In this document: in pieces, positions 44,448 through 54,585 of the stretch
How the letters are laid out: every line of letters begins with the position of its first letter
Position numbering within the stretch: position 1 is the stretch's first letter
DNA from: Cycas panzhihuaensis
Lineage: Eukaryota; Cycadophyta
Direction: 5' to 3'
NCBI GenBank assembly: GCA_023213395.1
Contig: CM041465.1
Span: forward strand, 114,955,741-115,019,740
DNA length: 64,000 nt
Program-made: the position numbers and the translations under genes
The notes under the pieces: model-generated
Databases searched by the model: none
What the model saw: the letters and a program-made list of their open reading frames with translations, nothing else
Told to the model about the DNA's origin: nothing

Positions 44448-44827
44448 TGTTAAGTTTTTAACATGGAGAACACTCGTCAACAGCAAGATCAATAACATCA
44501 ACAGAGATTAACATAATATAATCAGAATGTATTACCATATCAAAAGCACCAAAGACTCAATATGAGCCTTGATGATGTTATGTACTTACATACTACTTCA
44601 ACCACCTTTATATACTAAAGAGGTGGGAGACTATACATCCCAAGTAATGCATGTGGGACAAATACCTTTGTCCTGACCAATAACATTACACCACAAACTT
44701 GACCAATAACCTTCTATCTTTTTACATAGTATTATAATAACCCTTTGACCCTAAGACTTAGGACTATGACTAATAATCCTAGGACCCACTTTTACTTAAC
44801 CCCACACATTAAACATTATTTCTAACA
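44448..44827 (-). repeat. 5' LTR of G (380 bp)
   Basis: Same length and ends as 39,834-40,213, with about eight substitutions by eye. It is followed by GAGTA and the resumed integrase of H. Confidence 0.93.
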
Positions 44828-44832
44828 GAGTA

Positions 44833-45728
44833 TAAGGAGTTGTAATCTTTCTACAAATTCCTCTATCACTGCAATAATTTAGAAACTCCTTTGAAATATA
44901 TTCTCCTCCTCCATCTGACCTGATGCATTTAATTTTCATTCCTGCCTCTAGTTCTGCTTCTGCTTTAAATTCTTTGAATGTTTCAAAGACTTCTGACTTA
45001 TTATGTAAGAAATATACCCATACTTTCCGAGTGAAATCATCAATGAAAGTTAAAAAATATCTGCATCCGTTAATTGTGAGAGGTGTAATTGGACCACAAA
45101 TATCTGTATGTATCAATTCCAACTTTGGTGAGCTCTCCAAATACTTTCTTTAAAAGGAAGTCTGTCTTTGTTTGTCCAGTTGACAGCCTTTACATACAAA
45201 TTTATCTGATAAAATGCTAGGTAGACCATTCACCATTCTTGATTTTTCCATTAGTTTTAGTGAGTCAATTGAGAGATGTCCATACCTCAAATGCCAAGCT
45301 TTATTATTAGATTTAGAAGCAGTACAAGCTTTTTCTTCCAAGTAAGGAAGTACAGGATCTGACAGAAGTTTATAAAGATCATTACATCTGACTCCTTTTG
45401 CAATAATTTTTCCACCTCTCTTCATATCTAGAATATGACAGTTTCCTTCTTCATCGAAAATGGTTCTCAACCCTTTTTTACTTAATTGAGAGACAGAGAG
45501 AAGGTTCATTTTCAGACCTGGAACAAACAGAACGTTTCCGATCTTTTTTGTATTCCCATCCAAATTTACAGAGATAGTTCCAATTCCTTTTATATCAAGG
45601 GAATACTTATCACCCAATTCTACTGATTTGTCTATATTGCAGGGTTTCAAAGTTTCAAACCATTCTTCTCGATTTGTCATATGTTTGGAAGCTCCTGAAT
45701 CTATATACCATATGTCCTTGTCTTTCAT
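44833..45728 (-). pseudogene. Protease and integrase N-terminal half of H
   Basis: 45,150-45,728 has the aspartic protease 'DIWYIDSGASKHMTNREEWF', then 'GLKMNLLSVSQLSKKG' and the zinc region 'AWHLRYGHLSIDSLKLM'. The frame shifts near 45,150. 44,833-45,140 has 'LELIHTDICGPITPLTINGC', 'RSDGGGEYISKEFLNYC' and 'KITTPYT', where the G insertion begins. The integrase D and D/E residues are present. Confidence 0.9.
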
Positions 45729-45737
45729 CTTTGGTAG

Positions 45738-46678
45738 CTAAAGCGTTGATGAAGCGATCTCTTCTTCCTCCTCTTCGTCTTTTTCTTTACTGTAGCCTCC
45801 AACGGGTCGTTTTCCTTTCTGAATTTCACTTCGTCTTTGTGGACACTGATATGGATAGTGCAGCTTTATGCCAATAGTAGCATATATCAAAGATTCTACA
45901 ATTGCTGGCGAAATGTCCGGTTCTTCCACAGTTGAAACAGACTTTGTTTCCTCTGCCACGTCCCTATCCTCTTGAATTTTGCCAGCGGCCTCGTCCCTTG
46001 AAATCTGGTGTTCTACTTCGTCCTCGAAATTGATGTCTTCCTCTTGACCCAAGGTTTAGTCTGGATGCAAAGGCATCCTCCAATTTTGATGAGTTTTTAT
46101 ACCTTTTGTTTCTCTGTTCTTGTCTTAGTAATAAACCTGTCAATTTATCAAGAGTTAACTTATCTAACCTATCACTATCTGTGATAGTGTTGACGATTGT
46201 GTCGAACGATTTTGGCAATCTTGAAGTCACAATTTCCACTAGGTCTTGTTCAGAAATTAGACCTCCGGCACTTAAGAGATTATTTCGAATAGTAATAATC
46301 TTATGCATAAATTTCGCTACATCTTCATTTTCTTTCATGTGAAGCTTGTACAATTCTTCTTTGAGAGCAATTATTCTTGCCTTATTCTTTTGTTCATACA
46401 AATTTTCTAAACATTTCCAAATTTCAGATGCCAGATTCAATTTTTCAACATAAATCAGAACTGAATCGGAAATTGACATTTTCAAGGTGAGACTACCTAT
46501 ATTATTTCTTTCTTCCCAATTCCCTAGCTTAGCATCACCAACAGCAGGACGTTTTTCTATTCCTTGAATGCCCTGGCATTTTGACCCTTAGAATGGTTTC
46601 CATCTTAATTTTCCAGACATGATAGTTGGAACTAGTTAATTTTTCTGGTTCAGGCAGAGAGATGAGTGTGGAAGACAT
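45738..46678 (-). pseudogene. Gag of H
   Basis: Start at 46,678 ('MSSTLISLPEPEKLTSSNYH'), with a frameshift near 46,590. The body is at 45,964-46,485 ('AREIWKCLENLYEQKNKAR' type sequence, 'LPKSFDTIVNTITDSDRLDK', and an Arg/Gly-rich 'GSRGRHQFRGRSRT'). A second shift leads into 45,738-46,052, which has Cys and His in a decayed knuckle and a Glu-rich end. Confidence 0.83.
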
Positions 46679-47322
46679 TATTCTCAGAGACAGAAAGTAG
46701 TTTGAAAGTCTGGACCGTACTATTGTACGGAATTCCGTACGAAACCCTAAGTGTACGGATGAAAGTAAAGTGTACCTCAAACTCTAGATTTTTCAAGCAC
46801 CTATTCAGATCTGAAAACAGATTTGTGAAAAAATTACTCAGAAAGGAGAAATTGGCCCCGAAAGGGAAAACTATGGCTAGGGCAGAAACTCGGATTTTGA
46901 AGAAATCACAGTAAAAAACTTAGAAAAACTCTTCGAAAATGGATGGAAACTCAAAGCATTATTGCTGAGAAGGATTTGTGACTGAAAATACCCGATTTCA
47001 TGAGTAAATCGAAAAGATTTTTGATCTAAATTCTTCAAACCCGCGCGGACTGGTTCGGGCTCTGTTTGGCCTGCAAAATGTTTCCAGATGACTCTACTCC
47101 AGAAGAGAAAAGTGTTCTCCGTGTTCCGATCTATCTTCCTACCAATTTTCACTTCGATCTGACACTTTTGAAAAAATCACGTCTGTACGGTTCCGTACAC
47201 CAGAATATTAATGATCTTTTGGTAGAACTGGGACCCTAACTTCCTTGTCTCCTTCTTAGACCCTTGACTGAATTATCTTTGACAGAAGAAATCATCTCCA
47301 AATGATCAGTTGAGACTGACCT
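46679..47322 (-). other. Leader of H
   Basis: About 640 bp between gag and primer-binding site. It has several 'gtacgg' or 'ccgtac' motifs (46,715-46,760 and 47,186-47,205), similar to the leader of D at 24,370-24,425. No gene is seen. Confidence 0.55.
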
Positions 47323-47334
47323 GCTCTGATACCA
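47323..47334 (-). promoter_or_regulatory. Primer-binding site of H
   Basis: The minus strand reads TGGTATCAGAGC exactly and directly abuts the 5' LTR. Confidence 0.87.
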
Positions 47335-47568
47335 TGTTGAAAAACAGAGCAAAGACAAAACTTGATTTGTACAGAGAAGAGAAAGAGTGATTATTTCATT
47401 GAGATTCAGTCTCCTTAAATATACATCAACAATGTGACTGTTACAAACTGAATTGTAATCGAACAGTCTAAGACTGCCAAGTCTCACAATTTTATATTGG
47501 AGTTACATTTGAGGGTGGTCCCAACATGACCCCCTTTTCTCACTTAGATAAAACATTACATATCAACA
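47335..47568 (-). repeat. 5' LTR of H (234 bp)
   Basis: Same ends as the left LTR of H. It is followed by TATGC, the second target duplication copy. Confidence 0.92.
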
Positions 47569-47573
47569 TATGC

Positions 47574-47659
47574 AACATGGTGCCATTAAGGTGGATCTGG
47601 GGCCCATCGTTTTAGCAAAACCATGGGCCATTGGTCAGGGGTTTTGGAATGAATTTAAT

Positions 47660-47698
<39 letters not shown>

Positions 47699-47806
47699 AT
47701 ATATATATATATATATTCAATACGGTGCCATTAAGGTGGATTTGGGGCCCATTGTTTTAGCAAAACCATGGGCCATTGGTCATGGGTTTTGGAATGAATT
47801 TAATGC
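47574..47806. repeat. Tandem duplication with CT/AT microsatellite
   Basis: The text 'ggtgccattaaggtggat' to 'ttggaatgaatttaatgct' occurs at 47,579-47,662 and again at 47,726-47,807 with a few differences. The units are separated by a (CT)n run (47,661-47,696) and an (AT)n run (47,699-47,716). Confidence 0.85.
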
Positions 47807-50100
47807 TAGATGGGATGGATCCAAGGTATTGCCTTGAAACCATGGGCAAAATTGGTGCTTTTTGACCCAAGTGAGGAGGGGGGGGGGAGGGATGGTGTTG
47901 CCATGCCTTGCTCCTCTCCCCCCACACTTATCATTAATTTTGGTATTCGAAATAAACAAAAAAGGTGCAATAAATGTGAAAAACATGTCACCCACGATTT
48001 TGCAACAGTGCAGTCTCACACCGTTTTAATTTTCAGAATAGTGTGTGTTGTGTCGTTATAACTTTTGTAATTGTGCATTACACATCATTATGAAATCTGC
48101 AATGGGGTGTGTCGCACCGTTGTAAATTTTACAATGGTGCGAAACATCTTATTCTGAAAATTAAAACTAGGCAAGGTTTTAAAATGGGGCAAACAAAAAC
48201 AACAACAATAGCAAAAGACAGAAAAATGAAGCCAAAATAATAAAGGCAAAAGTGGTAAGGATAATCAACAAAGACGATAAAAATCCTAGAAGTGCTTTTG
48301 GAGGTGTTAGAGGGTTGTTTTTTGACATGTAAGACTTAGGTGAACAATTTTATTATATTACTAACCAAAGATAAAATCATCACAGACCGAGTTACACACG
48401 CACCCGTCACAGGAACAAGCAATAAACATTAGTAGCATATGTATAAAAGCTAGAAATCAAATTGAAATAAAGCAACAAATGCATATTTGACTTAGCTATG
48501 TCATGATGGATGTTGGATTCTCAATTTTTAGACAACACCTCTCAACTGTCAACAACCTCAAGAACCAAAGCAACATGTGTGAGATCCAAACACACCACAC
48601 AAAAAGAGCGAGTCCGAACTATTGAAGCTAGTCATTTTTTTTGTTGCATGATGCAATTTTTTCGAGACAACACTTGAATCTCTTGAACTAACAAGGCAAA
48701 GCCATATATGAGGTTCAATCTTTAAAGGACCTTGGAGATAATCCCCCAAGGGACGCCTAAAGAAAAAACATATCTTCTGTATCTGTCTCGAATTCTATTA
48801 GAGTCATAAAAGTCGGTTACAAGTAGTTAGAGGGTGCAATCACTTCTAACTAACCACACATGATTTGCTTTTAATCCCTACAACTGATCAATTGGATTTA
48901 ACTAATCAAATTACCCTTCAACTAAGTTCATGGGATCTTTAAACTTCGGCTAACTTGAGGGGATCTTCCCTTTACGTATATGACTATCTTCCAAGTTCCA
49001 ACGTTTTAGGGTACATATGATCACTTATCTCAAGTACATCCTTCTAATTTAGTGCTATGTGCCTATTCAACACATTAAGCGTCATATTACAATTTTTCTT
49101 TCTGCCTTTTATCATAAGTGCGCCCTTCTAATTTATGCCTATCTGCCTATTCAACATATTAAGCCTTACATTGTGCTCTCTCTCTCTCTCTCTCTCTCTC
49201 TATACATATCTCATAAGACAAAACAATATCCAAGGTACTCTGAATTGTGAATTCATAACAAAAATACAGGACTATAACAGACTATAACTGCACACGTAGT
49301 GAATATTATTAATGAAACCCAATGAGGGGTTTCAAAATGAGCTGATTGGGCCCAGGGTCTATGATTGTTATGGTTGTCTCATTGATGGGGAATAAAATGG
49401 GTAGCGTTGGTTTCCATGTTCAGCAAAATGAATGATGCATGACTTGAAACCCTGATTCATTATGCACTGGGAGTAATTCTCAGGTAGATATCACTCGTTC
49501 AACTTCACTACAAGTAATACCAATGGTTAAATGGAATAATATCCATCAAGTCCACCCCTGATTTGTGAGTTCATCACTTGAGTAATTACATTACTTTGGT
49601 CTGTACTCTTCTAGTGGTTTAGTTGTATGAAAGGCTTTTGGAGGTCACCCCACACTGCACTTTTGGGAGTTAAAACTTGGATAATCAAACAGTGAGTGCT
49701 TGGGCATATGAGTGGTGGCAGCCTGCTTATCTTGCCCAATTTAGTCCATTGCTGGTGGTATAAGAGGGGCCATTGTATTTAATGTCGCAGCTGTTTCATG
49801 GTTTCTCCTGGCTGGAATTGCTGAATGTGTGTTTTTAGAAAATGCTTTTTATTAACTTTCCTTTTTCACCTATACATTTTTATGTTAGATGCTGGAATGA
49901 ACATGAGACTCTTCTAAGGCCTTGTCAAGTTGCATGAAATTCCACTTCATAAGTTCTGGTTGGAATAGAGAAGAGGCATGACTAAAGCAGATAAATTGGG
50001 AAAAATGCACGAAGCATTATTCCTGTTTTGATTTGTACCGCCACTAATTAAACCATATCATATGCATGCTCACTGTGAAAGTTTTGGTTGTTTTTGCCAG
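47807..50100. other. Region upstream of the DUF7036-like exons, no gene recognised
   Basis: Contains a G run (47,878-47,889), a diverged 84-bp tandem pair (about 49,039 and 49,123, 'gcctattcaacacattaag' type) and a (CT)n run at 49,175-49,201. The last bases before 50,101 form a pyrimidine-rich acceptor. No exon with a start codon and membrane or signal segment was found. If the gene is intact this stretch is intron. Confidence 0.55.
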
Positions 50101-51946
50101 CCCAAGTACAAGCAAGCTTCATGATCCATAGACCCTTCTTGACCATCAATGCTAGCCTTTTGAAGTTGGAGTCTGACATATGGGAGGAAGTAGGCATTTC
50201 AAATGTGAAGGTATATCTTGCAGATATTGGGAAGCATCATTTAGCTTGGCAAAATTTCTTTTTGATTTATCTAATAGTAATTATTTTGAATGCATGTAGG
50301 TGACAATCATATCATTAAAGCCATTGGCTGAACTAAACTGGACTCAGGTAGTGTTTGGTGTTGTCCCAAATCTAGAGAATTCATCAATTGCATTAGCTGG
50401 TCTCAGTGTGCTAAGGGCAGTATTTGTAGACTTAGTCTTGGAGAAGTATAATCTTTCTTTAACCCCTGACATTTTTGGGAGAGGTTATTTCTTCCAAGTG
50501 TTGAAGTTCCCAGAAGGAATTACAGTTGTACCAGACCAGAGTAGCTATCCTTTGCAGTACATGCAAGTGCTTTTCAATTTCAGTTTGCACAACAGTATTG
50601 TTCGGGTTGGTCGAAATCTAGCTCAACTGAAGGAGCAACTGAAGATTGGTTTGCATGTCAGGCCCAATGAGGTTTGTCATCAACATTTGTCCTAAAGAAT
50701 AAATTCTTTTGTGATTGAAGAGGTTGTAGGGTCTAATTGGTGTTCAAGAGGGTTGTGACAGTTTCAATACTTGCTGTGCCCATAAATGCAGAATTTGTTT
50801 GTTCAGTTGACAAATTTACGGGGGTCAACCATAGAGCCCCCAATTATTGTTCAGACATCTATCATGCCTGTGGTTGGGAAAGGCCTTACAACTCCACGGC
50901 TAAAGCAGTTGGCTCAAGAAATCAGTGGATCACATGCCAGAAACCTTGGACTTAATCATACTCTTTTTGGTAAAGTAAAGAAGATTAAGCTGTCCTCATT
51001 TCTAAAATACAAAAGTTCATCACCTTCCTATGTGCCAAGTCAAGCACTGCCACCATCGCATCCACCTTTTCGTTCACCGTTGGCAGCACCCATCTCAAAT
51101 CCTTCTCCTGTACCTTCAGCTTTGCATAATTATGGTCACCCTGCCATGCCCCCTTCTCGCTACCATGCAGTCGGACCCTCTGGTCACAACCCCCTTGCTC
51201 ACCGCCACCATCATCATTCTGTTGCTTCTTCCAATTGCAGAGATCAGATAAGACATCCTTCAGTTTCTGGGTTGAATGGAGCGCCTTCTTCCTTCTCCTC
51301 CCATACCATGCTTCCCAGAAACAGGCCTTGCATTCACTATCATCATGGAGAAGCTGCTTCTGCACCTCTTTCTATGCTGCTTCCACCTCATGCACTTTCT
51401 CCCCAGAATATTCCCCATTTCAAGACTCAACCTTGCCATTGCCATTTGCCTTCTCCTCCCCCGTCAAGTTCAGGATCTCAATTAATGCCTTATCCATCAC
51501 CTGTGTCTTCTCAAGCTGCAAGTCATACTGGTGATTCTAGTTCTGAGTCACACAGAACTGGAGACCAATCAATTTCAAGTACCCCAGCTTCATCTCCCAA
51601 ATCTTCAGATGCCACCACTGTAAATTTGGCTCGTGTTCAACCTCCAGAAAGTAGGCTGCCACATGCTGAGGTTGCGGCTCCAGTTTCACCCTGCAGGTGA
51701 ATTTTTTTTGGTGATTAATGTATGCTTTTTTTTTTGTTTTTTTCATGAGCTTTACTTTTATCAGAAACTCTGTTGCAAGTACATTCTTTCTTGATTCGGC
51801 CTTGTCTGAGTTCAGTCTTCTTTGTTATTTTTTTCCCCTTATTTTGTTTTATGTGTTTTCCAGCCATTAGCATGAACTGCCCGCTTCAGTCAATCGCTTG
51901 GTTGGTGGTTTTGGAGGGAACTCTTTGGATTCATACATTGCCATAA
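50101..51946 (+). CDS. Uncharacterised plant protein (DUF7036-like), 3' four exons
   Basis: Four exons with GT-AG introns: 50,101-50,210, 50,300-50,671, 50,792-51,696 and 51,871-51,946, phases consistent, 487 residues plus TAA. The N-terminal part has 'ASFMIHRPFLTINASLLKLE', 'VVFGVVPNLENSSIALAGLS', 'FQVLKFPEGITVVPDQSSYP' and 'LRGSTIEPPIIVQTSIMPVV', then 'GSHARNLGLNHTLFGKVKKI'. I recognise this as a plant-only family annotated DUF7036, function unknown. About 150 residues after that are Pro/Ser/His-rich. The last exon adds a hydrophobic stretch ('SIAWLVVLEGTLWIHTLP'), perhaps a membrane or lipid anchor. Exon 1 starts mid-codon, so upstream coding is missing. No stop or frameshift is seen in the exons. 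The window has no other candidate host gene. Confidence 0.75.
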
Positions 51947-53316
51947 GGCAGCTGAGGGTTTCAGAAATCAGCAGCATAATTTTAGCATTGAAGCAGATCT
52001 GTTCTCTGGAACTCTGTGTTAACGCTTACAGAAATGAAGGGTAAATAACACATGATATTACAATATGTGCAGCTCTTAGCAAGCAATCTCTGGTGTGTAT
52101 ACAGCAGAAATTAATGGTGCAAGCACAATTTTAAATTTCTGGTCTTGCAACTACTAGGGTGGCCAAACTAGTTACGTAACAGTCTTAGTTACTAACTAAC
52201 TTGTCATGTAATTGGTTCATTGGCAAGTTAAGTTACTTGCAAACATAAAGGTTCAATTTCAGTTGGGATGTGATATGTGATTGGATTTTCTCAGCCAAAA
52301 GCATGTCCGTCTGTACATATCTACTTATTGTCTGCATCAAAAAGTGCTTGAAAGCCATGTATTTTCTGGCCAAAGCCACAAATCTGGCAGGCCACTCCTT
52401 ACGAAAAAAATTACAATAATGTTTTAACATTTTCTTGAAACTGCGTAACCCAACGTTTTCCTTTCCAGTATCTGTGTGTTGCAATTGAAGCAGAGGCATT
52501 TCTCACAAGAAGTTCAAAATGATTCCACATAAATTTTGAATGGTTTCTGTTGATCATCCTAGTGCTTTTTTCAAAGAGAATTGTGATGTTGGTGGCTTGA
52601 CACAGTCTCAAAAGACATGTAGGATGAGTTAGGGCTCTTTTTGTTTCTTTCTTTTGGAAACGGTGCTTTTGTATTCTCAAACTTTGTAGAGTCATTTTCC
52701 TAGCTCATGTTTGTTCATGTATTACTGCAACTCTGGGATATAATTAGCTAGTGCTTCTGGGTTATTCTAATTGATCTTGAAAAATCCACATTCTAAGTGA
52801 ACAGGCGGAAGTAGGATTTGAACTCTGAACAATCCATTATGTGATTATAGTTCAGTCCTGCAATTTGCATGCATTAGTGTGTAGTTTCTTTTTGAGAAAT
52901 CTTGTGCATATGTTTGATGTTTTTAGTAGAGTATCTTGAGTAATAGTGTCTCAACTTAAACAGCATGCTAGCCAGATTCGGGAAAAATGAAAACTCAGGA
53001 GGGCAAAATAAGCTGTGAAAGTACTGTCATTTGAAAAATTTGACAAAAATCAACATATAGATTTTAAGAAAGTGTCTGATCCTGAGTTGTGTCTGCTTCG
53101 TAGCCATCTGTCTAAGGTCTGCTTGTCATCCAAGTGAGGGTTTAAGATGTGAGGTTCTTTTATTTTTATTTTTTCCCTATTTTGGTTTGGGGTTTTCTGG
53201 AGGTCAGGTGGAGGGGTGGGGGGTGTTGGGAGAAATGTCTAAATTTTAGGTTGGATGTCTTTCTTGCAAGCATGCTTTTATGTTCTTTACGTGTAGAGAC
53301 TCTTGGTAGGATGGCC
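51947..53316. other. 3' UTR and downstream region
   Basis: AT-rich, no coding similarity. The first few hundred bases are probably the 3' UTR of the gene ending at 51,946. No clear polyadenylation signal was chosen. Confidence 0.45.
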
Positions 53317-53386
53317 AATCTATATTGACTTTACACCCATCAGCAAGGACTAATCTATATTGACTTTACACCCATCAGCAAGGACT
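53317..53386. repeat. Tandem duplication, 35-bp unit
   Basis: 'aatctatattgactttacac' starts at 53,317 and again at 53,352. The two copies of the 35-bp unit appear identical. Confidence 0.9.
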
Positions 53387-54195
53387 AAGCTCGCCATTTT
53401 GTTCAAATGGGACAAAAAATTTGGGAAAAAACACCAATTTCAGTTGAACTCTGCTACAAGGATTGAGAATAATTTATACTTATGGTTTTCTGTCCATGGT
53501 ATAAATGCATGCCTGGATGCATGCACGCTTGCCTAGAAATTTGAGATAGAATGATCTGAACTGAGTTATATCAACTATTTTGGTTCAGCTAAATTTGATG
53601 GTGTAACCAGCTTGCAATAAATTGAAATGATTGCAACAGTGCAAGGGACAGCCTCAATAGATTATCAAAATATTTACAAGCTCCCTAGTGGTAGACGTTC
53701 AGAAGTTATGCTGTTAAAGTCACTCAACTGAAGAGACTCAGACAGTTTCAACTAAAGCCTCAATGCAAGGGTTCATCCGTTTAATCCTCAAGCAACGAGG
53801 AGGGCCAATTCTCCAGGAGGAGACCAAATCTTGAAAAAAGCAATACACAAGTTGTGGGATGCCCTTAATAGCAAAAACTACATGCATCAAGAAACGGGGC
53901 ACTAAAGCCATACTTGCACTGCTGTAAGTACATGCATGTTGCTGTGCATATATCACAAATGCGGGAAGCATAAATAAGAGCATGGGCTCATTGCATCCGT
54001 AAGTCCATGCATTAAGTACATTTAAAATTGTAAGTGCCTAGATTCACTGAATATAACAACACATGATTATGGCAACCTCCTAAGGAAACAAGAAGTAATG
54101 GTGGCTAACAATGTTGGGTCCATGGCATTGATTGTGAGGGATATATTAAAGGTCTAGAGGCCAATGCATCAACACAAAGCAATTGGAACTACAAA
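53387..54195. other. Intergenic, nothing recognised
   Basis: No open frame with a known motif and no LTR ends were found. Confidence 0.5.
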
Positions 54196-54585
54196 GCCTA
54201 AACAAATGTTGCTTTGCTACACAGCATAATCTCTGCTTTTCTACTATTCCATCTCATGAAGAGGTGTTAAATATATGAAATATAGTTGTTGGGTATTTTT
54301 ATGCCCATTGCATCACAAGTCTAGTTTCCTCTCTCCATTCAGTTGGGTCAACCATAATTGATGTTCAGTTGTCATTTAAAGTACCAACACAGAGACAATC
54401 CGAGGTGTGGAGCCTAAACAGGTGCCACTTTGCTACACAGGAATCTCCATCTTGTGACAAGGTGGTTAAGGATGTGAAATGCTATTGTTGGGTTTTTTCA
54501 AACCTCTTGCATTATGAGTGTGTATTTTCTGTCCCTAGTTAATTGGGTTGTCTCTAATCAGTACTTGGTTATCACTTAGTTCTTG
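54196..54585. repeat. Diverged direct repeat, period about 216 bp
   Basis: The block starting 'gcctaaacaaatgttgcttt' at 54,196 recurs at 54,412 as 'gcctaaacaggtgccacttt'. Both share 'gctacacag', a 'catct...atgaa' segment, 'ttgttgggt' and 'caattgggtt'-like text, with many differences. Confidence 0.6.

Larger units (their letters stand above)
39834..44827 (-). mobile_element. Element G: LTR element carrying host gene fragments
   Basis: 4994 bp bounded by two 380-bp LTRs (39,834-40,213 and 44,448-44,827) that differ at about eight positions by eye (about 2 percent). GAGTA direct repeats lie at 39,829-39,833 and 44,828-44,832. A primer-binding site lies at 44,436-44,447 and a polypurine tract at about 40,214-40,228, so it is on the minus strand. 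I find no protease, integrase, reverse transcriptase or RNase H. The interior has a 412-codon minus frame and, on the plus strand, pieces of a KH-domain gene and a SPRY-domain gene. It is probably mobilised by enzymes from another copia element. Confidence 0.88.
37304..47568 (-). mobile_element. Ty1/copia element H, split by element G
   Basis: A minus-strand copia with 233/234-bp LTRs (37,304-37,536 and 47,335-47,568) and TATGC direct repeats at 37,299-37,303 and 47,569-47,573. Removing G (39,834-44,827 plus one GAGTA) rejoins its integrase ('CRKITTPYT' and 'PQSNGVAERKNRTL'). The LTRs differ at about seven positions plus one indel, roughly 3 percent. It is a different lineage from the A and D families. 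Confidence 0.93.

Noticed and set aside
50985-51365. Minus-strand 126-codon frame inside the DUF7036-like gene
   Set aside because: Antisense shadow of the Pro/His-rich exon; no motif of its own.
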